Source: Stichopus chloronotus (lineage: Eukaryota; Echinodermata; Holothuroidea; Aspidochirotida; Stichopodidae). Taken from it: a stretch of DNA of 64,000 nt. Position 1 is the stretch's first letter, and each line of letters opens with the position of its first letter. Below the pieces are notes generated by a model. It was not told the DNA's origin. It made no database searches and was given only the letters and a program-made list of their open reading frames with translations. The DNA lies in the NCBI GenBank assembly GCA_021234535.1, contig CM037839.1, positions 12,649,419 to 12,713,418 on the forward strand, written 5' to 3'. Below, one piece after another: positions 1 through 11,400 of this stretch. The translations under genes and the position numbers were made by a program.

Positions 1-747
1 TACGCCAACAAACACATACAGTCCGGTGCTATGTGCCTCATGATAATACAACATGATATAATGTAACCTGCTGTGCGATGATTGTACTTACAGTTTTGCA
101 TGTTCTTCATATTTGGCTGGAAAAAAATCATATTTTTTTAGTGTTGGACTTCATGTGAAGTGAGTGGAAACATATGACAGCAGAAACTTTTGTAGCTGCC
201 GTTTTGACTTAATTAGAACTAGTTTGCGTTGCAAAATGTACAGTGATTAGGCTAGGCCTCACAAGTTGCAATTGTACACCACTTTGCTCCTATGCCAGAA
301 AAGAGTCGGCACTCATGCCAAAGATCTTCACTTAGTGCATGCAGGAATGCAGACTGGTGCCTAATTCCATATGACGTCAGTCTTTGTTTGATAACTGTGT
401 GCACTTTGTCACTAGTTTGAGCTCTTTGCAGCTAGTATGAAACATGGGTACTGCTTGGTGCATGTGTACCTTTCAGGAAAACTGTCTACATGCATGCATG
501 CCTGAGAACATGCATGAGAAGATGCAAAGAGTATACTGGTACTAGCTGGGTTGTACCTGTAAAGTTAATAGCAACCTCTCAGTCTCAAGAGTTATCACGA
601 AAAGAGCTATGACCCATGAGATTTAAAAATTATCATCATGAATCACCTTTAGGCCAAATTCAATCTATGTTCCAGACTATTCAGGAACGAATATTTGTTC
701 AGTATAACATTTTCATTTTGATAGGTATATAAGATGGGGTCCACCTC

Positions 748-970
748 TCAGTTCAACAAGTTTTCTGTCCGACAAGTTTTCAGTCCGATAAGTTTTCATT
801 TCGAAAATGAAACTGTACACGTTTTCAGTTAAAATACAAGTTTTCAGTTGGAAAATAAATGTTTACAGTCCTACAAGTTTTCAGTCCCACATGTTTTCAG
901 TCCGAGAATAACATACACCTGTACACATTTTCAGTCTGAAAGTGAAATACATGTTTTCAGTTTACAAATG
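748..970 (+). repeat. Degenerate tandem array of GTTTTCAGT
   Basis: About ten copies of (A)AGTTTTCAGTCC-like units in 220 bp, spaced roughly 15-30 bp apart, some joined by ATGAAA/CTGTACAC linkers. No coding frame. Confidence 0.8.
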
Positions 971-2073
971 AATTATTTTAATGTGGCTGACATTTGACAT
1001 GGCTGTCAATGATTTTCTATCAATTTTATACAACTTTATTGACACATCCATTATGACTGATGACGTTACTAAACTACCACAAAGTTCGGAAACTTGGGTG
1101 TAGCTGATCACGGTGCACTGAACATGCAAAATTACATGCCTTCATGAGAATTTTACATAAATTTACACTTTTGATGACATCATCACGGCATAAAACAAAG
1201 CGACAGGAAAACCAGAATAATATTGCACCACTAATTGTTCTACATGTGCTCAAAACTATCAAAGCAATTGCTCAAAACTTTGGAGTGCTTGTCACACCAA
1301 AAGTAGACACTGGCCTACATGTACCTCTACACCATTCATGTGATAGCTGTTGATTAGTTCTATCAGGCTATCACCATGTTGGATTTCATATTCACTAGCT
1401 GCTTCAACTGACCACAGTGTGGGAACCCTTTCCCCTAACACTGTAAGTATAGGTTTAGCGAAATGTTTCCAGCTTCTGCCATTTTGTTTTGGGTAAAAAA
1501 AAAAGAATAGTGATAGTAACTGGCATTGTGGTGAAAGAGGTCACCATGGCTCACTTAAAGACAAAAACTCATCACCCCAGACAGATTTAATTCTCCCAAC
1601 CACTTTCATAGTCCCATCCCACAGCCTGTCTAAGATTCCTCCACTTTGAGACAATGAATCCCTCTGTATGCTGTGTAATATGTTCTACTCTGCATCTTTC
1701 AAATTTTCTGTCGATCAAAGAGTAACTGTAAATTAGAACCAGCTGAGAATTTCCCTTTCCGAAAGCTAAAAATATGGCTTACTGTAGGGTGATGAGTTAC
1801 CGCCTTTAAGAACACTTCCATCGTGACTTATGGGACATTTGATGGAATTTCACCAGGAATTTGCTCATGACATTCAAAAACAACCAAACAATTTAATTTT
1901 TGTTTTAATTCCAGTATGAATAGAAAACATGAACTTTATGAGCCATTGACAAACAGCAAGTATTGCTACAATTTCTTTATATGGGTTAAAAACCATCCAT
2001 GTGGGTTATGGGACATTTTGGGAGCACGAATTGTGACAACTGCTTTCAATTTCTCTACACTATCTCAATTTTT

Positions 2074-2300
2074 TATTCCTTGCCATAGGCAGGGGAATCT
2101 ATGCAGTCCTGATGTCATGTGTGGGTATGTAAGGGTGTGTGTATGTGTGTGTGTGTCGGTTGCTCGTAAACACTCTATCTCAAGAAGGGTAACTCTGAGT
2201 ATTTTCATTTTTGGCATGTAGGTTGCCCATATTGAGTAGATGATCCCTATTGTTTTTGGTGTCCAAATCTTGCATATTAATGAGGTTATGGGGTAAAACA
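2074..2300 (+). repeat. Single unit of the AGGTCA-array family, with (GT)n
   Basis: Starts ATTCCTTGCC, has a GT microsatellite (about 2133-2157), then ATCTCAAGAAGGGTAACT and TGAGTAGATGATCCCTATTG, matching one unit of the arrays at 16081 and 52800. The DR1 part is degraded here. Confidence 0.65.
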
Positions 2301-3123
2301 TAAAAAATTTTAAAACTGCCATAGTTCCTTATCCGTAGGTCAGATTTGTTGTAAACTTGATAAGGTTGTCTAGCTGTTATTGACAGGTTCATGACCCTGT
2401 GAAATTTAATGCAGATCAATACAGAGGAAGGGATAATTTTTCACTATAAAACAATGATAATAGCCTAAACACCATTATTGTGGTTATTATAAACTACCGT
2501 ACAAATCTATATTGGGCTAGATTGTACCAAATTACTATTGGCATTTGTTGATTCCTTTCACACACTTAACTCAATAGGGATTGTTGTCATTGCAAACTTT
2601 CTTAAGCTTTTTCAGCCTAAGGTATAGCCAATCAGGACCATGTCATGTTTGAAATATCATTTTCCCAGCCTATGGAAGCCACTCAGGACCATGTCATGTT
2701 TGAAATAGTATTTTCAATATACTGCATTTGGAAGTACTGTAGAGAATAACTTTTTACTTTTCAAACACTCCCTCAGAGGCCTCCATAGGTTGTCTCAGTA
2801 AGTGGGAGGTCATGGGGTCAGATAGCTGTCACCTGCGCTTCATTTATCTCTTTGATAGAACAAAGCTGGCTCCTGCCCAGTCTACCACTGACTGTCTCCT
2901 GTGTATATTAAGGCATTCCATAAATATTTACTGTGAGAATAATCTGCAGTTACTGTATATATCATCAGAAATACAAGTAGCAAGATGCATTGCTGAGACT
3001 CCAGTGTGTTTTCTCAAAATCTTGCAGTGGCGATGAAGATGGGATCCTTTTATTAAGGACTCTGAAAACCTTCAAGGAAGACCTTAATACTAGAAGAAAA
3101 TTGATGAAATTCTGACAATTAAA

Positions 3124-3770
3124 ATGTCCTATCCACATTTTCCTGAGTTCAGTCTCGGAGATAATTCGGATCATGCAAGTATTGGCATGCGGTGGGAGAA
3201 ATGGCTACTTCGATTGGAAAACTTCTTCATTGCATTTGATATCAAGGATGAAGCTCGTAAAAGGGCAATGTTACTTCATTTTTGAGGGGAAAGCATAGCT
3301 GAAATATTTCAAACACTTAATGAAACTGGAGACTCTACAGATTATGACACAGCAAAAACCAAGCTGACGGAGTATTTTCAACTTATAAAAAATACTGAAT
3401 ACGCGATTTTCAAGTTTCGTCAAGCGAAGCAAGGGGAAGGCGAATCGTTGGATGTGTTTACCACCACGCTGAGGCAATTAGCAAATTATTGTCAGTTTAT
3501 GGATATAGATAAAGAAATCAAATCACATATAATTCAAAGTTGCAGTTCGTCACGATTGCGGCGAAGAGTGTTGAAGGAACTGAATCGCAACTTAACTGAG
3601 ATATTTGACTTGGGGAGAGCACTTATGAGCTCAGATCAAAATGCTACAGAAATTGAAGGACCAAAAGTGGAAACAGTACAAAGTAAACTACCGAAAAAAC
3701 TGTGACAGCACCAAAAAGAAATGGTACAAACAAAGCCCAGTGTTGGAAATGTGGTAGTGACTTTCCAGAA
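3124..3770 (+). pseudogene. Retrotransposon gag-like relic
   Basis: An open frame from ATG 3124 is broken by TGA at 3283-3285 and ends at TGA 3703-3705. It encodes an LTR-retrotransposon capsid-like segment (WEKWLLRLENFFIAFDI, EYFQ...NTEYAIFKFRQAKQ, ESLDVFTTTLRQLANYC, RRRVLKELNRNLTE). A shifted frame follows with AQCWKCGSDFPEG, the start of a CCHC knuckle. No protease, RT or LTRs follow; the copy is cut off by a different repeat from about 3780. This is the gag type often seen with Gypsy-like pol in marine invertebrates; the family assignment is tentative. Confidence 0.75.
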
Positions 3771-3779
3771 GGGTAGTGT

Positions 3780-4040
3780 TGACTGATATCATACTGTCTG
3801 TACTTTATGTGTGGGTTGGCCATACTGGGTAGGTGATCCCTATTGCTTTTGGTGGATGTCAAATGTCACGGTCATGTCAGGTTACCCAAAATAAAGATCA
3901 TTTTGAGTTAAAGGCTTGTGGTGTATCAAGAAAAATAACTGCAGTTGATCTTGTACTTGTCATGTGGATAATTCAACTTTGTTATAATATAACCATGTGG
4001 CAAGGAATCACAAAGCCTTTTGGCTTTCTGGTTCCAATAC
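3780..4040 (+). repeat. Partial unit of the AGGTCA-array family interrupting the gag relic
   Basis: GGTAGGTGATCCCTATTGCTTTTGG and the terminal GGCAAGGAATCACAAAGCC match the array family. It follows the truncated gag directly, so it probably inserted into, or recombined with, that element. Confidence 0.6.
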
Positions 4041-4817
4041 AGTAAGTCTTTCCAAAGTGCTTGTTATAATAGCAATTGAGTACAGTGTTATTATACACCA
4101 TAGTGCAGTTCACTAGTAGACATGAACCCATGATTTTCATGATCACCGAAGGTGTCTTGTGACTTACTGTACAGTAGAGGACAAGTTACTGTGACTTATT
4201 GGACAGCATCTACCATTGGCATATTCAGGCACTGAAACACTACCTGAAAGTTGCAATATGGAGAAATTTTACAAACAGCCATTAACTATCATGACATGAA
4301 TACTCTTCATGAGAATATGTGTCCAAATATTGTCTTCATCCGGTACAATCAACATTTTGGCAAAGACATGTATAAAGTACATAGTTCAGTGCAAATCAGA
4401 ACAACTTAAGTCATAATCTTCATATCGATGAGCAATTATAACAACTTGTATGACCAACCTTTGAAACAAGAAGTTAAATGAAAACAGCACTTAACAAACT
4501 TAAATAATTCCATACCTCATTTAACAGTATTTACCTACAGCAATGCTGAAAATGTGACTTATGGGACAAACTTGCCTACTGTACCTTACACTATTTAGTC
4601 TCATTTGCTTCTCAGTGTTCAATCATGTAGGCCTACAGTATGTGTGACTCAAGCATTTAAAGTTAAGAATGGCTTCAGAGTTATCCCAGCTCATTTGTAC
4701 AGTATAAATTCTTCCTCAAAAATACAGTACTGTCCTCTGCCTATTTTCTGTGGGCTCTGTTTTGACACTGACCTTCCTTTATATCCAAGATTACTATGAA
4801 ACCATGGGAGATCACAG

Positions 4818-5235
4818 TAAGGCTGTTCGGAAAACCAGTTTTGATTTGAAAACCAGTTAAAACCAGTTTTGTTTGTTTGGTTTTTGGAATTTTTGAGAAA
4901 CCCAAAAACCGGTTACTACGGAAAAACCGGTTAGTAACTGATCATGATTTTTGTTCCATTTCAAATTTTTCTTCGATAAGGCATTCCACACTTTTTTAAT
5001 GGAAAGTTTATACTTATTGCTTTTGTGTTGAAGGATTTGTCGAAAAACTTGAGTTTTCATTTAACTTTTGACCAACAGTTGTGCGAATTCTTATTCAAAA
5101 TAGTTTGCAGTCGCCGAGGCAAGTGCGTTATGCATATGGTCAGAGGAGATTTTGAAAAAAACGGTTTTGATTTAAAAACGTGTTTCACGGTCACCAAAAC
5201 CGGTCTCCTATTTTTTACTAACCGTCAAAGCCTTA
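4818..5235. mobile_element. hAT-like non-autonomous DNA element
   Basis: A 418-bp insertion with terminal inverted repeats (TAAGGCTGT... at the left, ...CAAAGCCTTA at the right) flanked by a perfect 8-bp duplication, GATCACAG, at 4810-4817 and 5236-5243. An 8-bp duplication is the hAT hallmark. The interior is rich in AACCGG/CCGGTT blocks, arranged partly as internal inverted repeats. No transposase reading frame. Confidence 0.8.
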
Positions 5236-8200
5236 GATCACAGCCTCATATTCTAAGTTACCCATTGATGAGGAGCAGGATTTTCACCCTGCACTTCAGA
5301 ATTGGATTCAATATCATGTCTTGTTTTCTAACAAATTCATGTTAGAAAATTGAACTCTGACATGCATGACTCTTTTACCATTGCAACATGTTGTGATACC
5401 CCAAACGTACTGTCCTCTCAAAGTAATGTGCTCTTTGGGTTCCTGGAATGGTGCAAATTCCAAGGCCATTAAAAGCATCAAGTTTTGGCTTCTCTGTATC
5501 AGTATTTTTCTTACCACTGTCATCTTCAGGCAGACTTATTCTCCCACATTGGCAAACACAGGAACCACTTAAAGTTCCGCTCTTCCTTTTTATTCAACTC
5601 AGACTACCTCCAATAACATCAATGGGCCTACCAATAGGAGGCTGCCCCCCCAAAAAAATCGAAAAAAAGAAAAATCCACTTTGCTTGTAAGTTCATGAAG
5701 GTTCAGGGAGTAGTAAAGTGAGAATTATTTGTGTCCAAATAGACAGGCTACTGTATATTGCATTCTGAACCTTCTATGCATAAAGTTTTCACTGAAGTCA
5801 ATTTGCCTCAGGACTGCAACAGGCAGCCTAGAATTCAGACCATCAAAGTGAGATATTTGTACTTTTTTGAAGAAAATGTGACTGAGAAAAACACTGAGAT
5901 TGTACATTAACATCAATGTACACTATCAATCAGTGTCTTTCTCCAGGAGTCTCCCTTGGCATTAGTGTGACTTGTGGGACATTTGTTCAAGTTTACTGTT
6001 TCTGATGAGGCAACTTTCAAATCCTCACATTATATGTAACCCTGAAAACCTGCATGCTGTATATCCAACTATCTACCCCATGGCCCAAGTAGATACAAAA
6101 AAACCAAACTTTAGTCATACACTCATATATGGATGGGTAGTGGAAATAAAATTAAAAAAATACATATTTTGTGACATATGTGACAACACACACAAGTGAA
6201 TATTGCTGAGTGTACATCATAATGTACTGTCAGTCACATGGACATCTGTGAGAACTAATAGCAGCTGAAGCATTATCAAGTGTTTTTAGTGTGACATTGG
6301 AATTTCATCATCTAAGAACATTTTTACATAGGAAATCAGAAAAGCAAAATTACTTGTAAAAGTGCTAATTTGGAGTGCAATACACAGTACTGTAAATGTT
6401 GAGAGAAACGTAGGGTATCTTGGTGTAAAAATGAAATTTTAAAAAATTTTTGTTTGTTTTTACTTAGTTATGAAAATGACATTATTTTTTTAAAACTTAA
6501 ATTACTTTGACTGATTGAAAATAATTAAAAAAAGTCGCAAAAGTGCAACTTTTCCCCGAAATTGACCTTCAGGCACTTTGTCCACAGGGTTATCTACAGT
6601 CTGGTGGATGCACATAATCTAAATGGTGGTGTGGTGCCAAAAAGAAGAAGTTACACAAAATTAGCATCATACTGAAAACATTTGGACAGAAAACTTGTAT
6701 TTTAATTACAGACTAGAAAAATGTCATACTGTACTGAACTCAAGTACCCCAGTGTAAGACTTCGTGAACTGGTTTCAGCACTGGATGTTAGATAATACCG
6801 TACCAAACCCTGTGTGCAATGCTGTAATTTTGTAGAGATACTTGACTTACTGGACTGTGTAGTCAGTTGTTATTGATACCGTCAACTCATGTAGCTAACG
6901 AATGTCATACAGTTCCATGCTCAGCCTAGTTAGGGCCGAAAGGGATTGGCCATTGAAGAAGATTGAAACTTCAGAAAAATTAGGAACGTTTTTTCACCTT
7001 GACTTTAATGCTCCCACTATTCAATTCATTTTTCATTTGGGAGTTGGTACATTGCATTGTGGGATATCCATGATGTCACACACATACCCACCTCCATCCC
7101 TTGTATTTCTTAATAATTTTGACATATTAATATTGTAGCATGTTTAAGAATTCAAATTTAATGTCACTTTTAAATTTCCCCAAACATTTTAAGGTGATTT
7201 AAATCAACAATGTCAAATTTTCAAAAAGAAGAACAAAGACTTTGCTGTACAGAATGGTACATGAGATTTTGTAATCTTGATTAAACTGGAGATCTGCAGA
7301 GTAGTTTTTCTGGAAAGTTTAAACAACGATTATCTTAAATTGACTACTGTAATGAACAAGATAATTTTGTTTTTGGAGTATGTACTGTACAGTACATCAC
7401 TGTACATTCTAACCCACCAAGTATTACAGTGGTGCTGCTCCTCTACCACAGTGTGACTTATTACTAAAAATTGTGTATTTATCATGCAACATTATTGTAT
7501 TTGAACACTTTCATGTCATCATACCCACATATAGTTTGCAAGACAATGCTTACATGAAGTATCAAAAATTTATTGGACATTGACTTTTTTCAGGTAATAT
7601 TGGTTAATGCATGTATGAATGTGCTACAGTATGTAATTGTCAAGGAAGTGTTTGGCTGTTTAGTTTACTTCTTTTTTATTAATCACACTCATTCACTGTT
7701 TTCAGATTCAACTGATCAGGAATGAGAATTTTGTTTATGGGAAATGCTAAAACTAGATTCATTGACAGATTCAACCCCCCATACCGACACATGATGTACA
7801 TATATGTACAGTAAAGTTTTTGTAAGTCAAACGGGAGAACAACTGTTGCTAGGTTTAGTAAAACTTTAGAAGGTATAATGAAACATGGGAGGGAATTCAT
7901 CTGGAATTTGTACCATATGTACTGTCCAGTGGTTTTCAAGACAGCAAAGGAGACAGTTCTGAATTTCCTGACTTTAAATTCACTATTTCAAAGAGGGATT
8001 GGCTGTACAGTAAGCTAATAGTGTCCATACTGTAGATCGTCAAATATGGCATTATGCAGTCATGAGTGTATGGTTTATGAAATTGCAGAGACAGATGCAA
8101 ATTATTGGTTTAACATTCCAAGAGACTTTAAAAGGGACTCTGGAATTTTTGAGTGTGCATACAAATAGCAGAACTTATGTACAGAATTTATTGTCTTAAA

Positions 8201-8387
8201 GTTGATAAATTTATCATTCACAGAAATTTGCATCTATGATAGTGGATTAACAGAGAAGAAATTTGCTCCCTGCCAAGTCATTTGATCGTGACTCTCACAG
8301 AACCGTACTGACAACTTCTTCACGTATGGAAGTTATCTTGAATTGCGACATTTATCTGCCTCTGTGACATCTTAGAAGTCGAAAAGG

Positions 8388-8451
8388 ATGGAATTTTCAT
8401 TTGAGTTGTTCTTGCTTCACATTACTGCAATTTGTATGAATTATTGCTCTG
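8388..8451 (+). CDS. RPTP exon 1: signal peptide
   Basis: Encodes M plus about 20 mostly hydrophobic residues (FELFLLHITAIC core), typical of a cleaved signal peptide. An in-frame TAG at 8373-8375 precedes the ATG, which supports this start. The exon ends at a strong G|GTAAGT donor in phase 1, matching the next exon. Any upstream non-coding exon is not visible. Confidence 0.72.
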
Positions 8452-11400
8452 GTAAGTATTTTACTTTCCCACCTGAATTTAATTCTTACAGTAGTCCTGT
8501 ATTCTTCATTCCACCTCCTTGTGAAAAAAACATATTTTGGTGTTACCAGGTAAAAGGTGACTTTGCTTCTCATGGATTGATGGTTTTGGCTTTTATGGAC
8601 TAGCTATCTGGCTAAACGTTTTCTGTGATAAAGGAATTTAACTGTCCATTCCTCAGCTGAAAATTGTATGTCAGCATACAGCTTCAGTGGACAGTGTAGT
8701 ATTATCTTGCTTCAAACAGTGCCGTGAACCAAACAAAAACAATTGTAATTGCCATGATATTGAACTGGGATCTGCTTACTTGTTATATCTTTCCTAGACC
8801 TGTTCTGCCACCACATTTTGAAAGTTACCCACCCACAGTACAATACAGGATGCAACGAATCTTACAGTGGCAAGCCTTGCATGGTCCTGAACAGCACATG
8901 CGGTACACTGAAAAATGTATGAATGGCATGACTCCAGAAAAAAATGAAACAAATAACATTAAACAGCTAGTCCATTGCTAATGGAATTGTTGGATTAAGA
9001 AGTACTCAGGTGAAGAATGATTTGCTCTTAAAGTGATTGCGTGTTTACTGAAAAGCCAAAAAGAGGTTATGTTTGAGCTTAACTTTTTCTTTATTTTTAA
9101 ATGTACATGCGAGGTTGTACATCAACGGACTACGTCTTTCAATGAAGGAAAATGACAATAACAGAGAGAGTAACTACTTTGAAAAGCAACGGGATTCAGA
9201 CCCCTAGCTTGGGTGAAAAAGGGGCAGGGGGGAACACATATTGGGGGACAATGTGCAGGTGAAGTCTGCTGTAGGGCCCCTGAAGGGGGTCCAGGAGGCA
9301 AAGCACCCAGAAGCTTCTGGGTTTTAGCTACCTCTGAACTCAGAATTTGGTATTCTTTTGTTCTTTCAACACCAAAGACTGAAAAGAATCTGAAGGTGGT
9401 TGAAAAAGAGGCAGGGTGGAAAAAGGAAATCCAAAGAGGGGGCAGGGTGGGAGAAAAAAGGGGTGGGATGTGCTGCCCCTGTGAAACAGTGAAGCTAGGG
9501 GCCTGGGATTGGTATAAAAACAATAAAAAACAGAAATTATATTTGAAAATTAACGGTTCTTACTGTAAGCGCCTACAGAATGAATATGCAACAGTACAGG
9601 TCTAACAAGTGTATCAAAAACATACTACTCAAGTTGTCGCTCCTTGGTCGGTATCAGGAATTGTAGTAATTGGTGAAAGGAAACACTGTATTTACTGTAC
9701 AAATAACCTAAGAACTGAACACAACATTGTGGTGTCAGTGATGCTGAGTTGTTTTAACTCACTGAATATTCAATACTGGTATACTTCCCATTGGCTTGTT
9801 CAAAGAAGCATAATGTTGATTTGAATGAAAACTGTCAACCACGACATTATCGTATTCTGCACTTTTTTGTCGTTATGTTAGCAGAATTTGAAATCATACA
9901 GCAGAATTAACCAACTGAAACCTATTTGTTTTCCCAGATTGTCTGAATGGTGTAATGAAAAGCCTTACCAAATTTTTGGAGATGAAATTTCAATGTTTTT
10001 TCTTTTTACCTAGGCACCCAGTCACTTTAAATGTTTCAGATATTATTCATACTCTAAGAGATATTTGGGAGAAAAAAAAAAGGACACAAAATGTGAAGTT
10101 CAAAGACATCTGATGCTGAACTTTTGATAGGGCCTATGAATGTGCATTGAGCCTTTGCTGTGGTTGCAGCAGTCCGTGTCTAATTCCAAATCTGTGTACT
10201 GATTGTGTATATAGAGATACAAAATATTGCTTTGCATTTCTGTCTGTGTTCAATTATGCTTTTATTGGCCGGATTGGTTCAGTATTGACCGCTCACATTT
10301 TCATTCCGACTCTCCAGCCCTAAATAAAGACCAATTCTCAACGTTTGCCTTTTGCAGCCACGAAGATTCCACGGGTGATTGCCGTCACAAGCACCCCCTA
10401 TGAGGCCACGGTGGCAGGGGCCAGTTTCAGTTGTCTTGTCAGTGACAAAGAAGAGAACTCTACTGCAGTCATCAAGCGATACGTAAGACAAGGAGCTGAC
10501 GTGGACATGTACAGCTTAGATCTTCCCCAAGGACATGTGATACAGACATTCTCTGACCAAGTTCAAAGGGTCTTCTTACCTGTGAATACAGAGTCACAGG
10601 GCACTTTCACTTGTAGGATATTCAAGAATGGGCAAAGCCATGATGTTCCGATAACACTGCTTCATGTCAACAGTAAGTGTGAAATGATATATTCTAAACT
10701 GGCCATTTATCTCTGCGTTGTTATGTTGGTCTCCAGATACTGTTCATTGTGAGATGAAAATCAAATTAAAATCATGGTCTGGAAAGATTTGGGGAAAGCT
10801 TTAAGGCCATGGTCATAGTAAAAAACAGCTATGTGCATAAGTTGGCTTTACACTTATCCAGAATTTTCTTCAGGGCTGCACTTCTAATTCCTGAGAGTTG
10901 AGGTATACTGCAGCTTATCCTATGTTATCTGTAGCACAATATACTGTCAAACACACAATTTGTGATGCATAAATTTCTAGGCAAATTCCAAATAGTGTAC
11001 ATGAGTGTCTTTGCTTGCAAGAAAGAATTTCCACTCTGAGGAAAAAAAAAAATTGCATTCATTAATGGCAGAATGTGAGTTGTACTGGTAATGGCCTGAT
11101 CATCTACAATTTGCTCAATGTTTCAAGGAAGAGAAGCTAGAAGAAAAGATTACATATCACAAAATCTGAAAGAGAACTATGTACTTATCATCCAAATATC
11201 TGAATAAGAAAACTGTCTCAACATATTTTGTTGGCCCTACAAAATTAAGCCTCTCCAAGGAAGCATGTCAATCACTGTTACTTGAAATCAAACAGACCAA
11301 TTAGGAATATATGTTTCTATGCAAAATAGGGCTTAAAAAATGTTATTTTGTAGGAGCTGTGACATATTTCATGGAATTAAACTTTCAGTGACAGATTTTC

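Larger units (their letters stand above)
1..8387. other. Upstream intergenic region of the RPTP gene
   Basis: Apart from the arrays, gag relic, hAT-like element and repeat units listed separately, I see only AT-rich non-coding DNA with short chance frames. Any 5' untranslated exon and promoter of the receptor gene would be here, but no convincing TATA or initiator was found. Confidence 0.6.

Noticed and set aside
9122..9605. Two opposing 130-codon frames.
   Set aside because: Both fall on the GC-rich MITE at 9197-9505 and lack any domain-like pattern.
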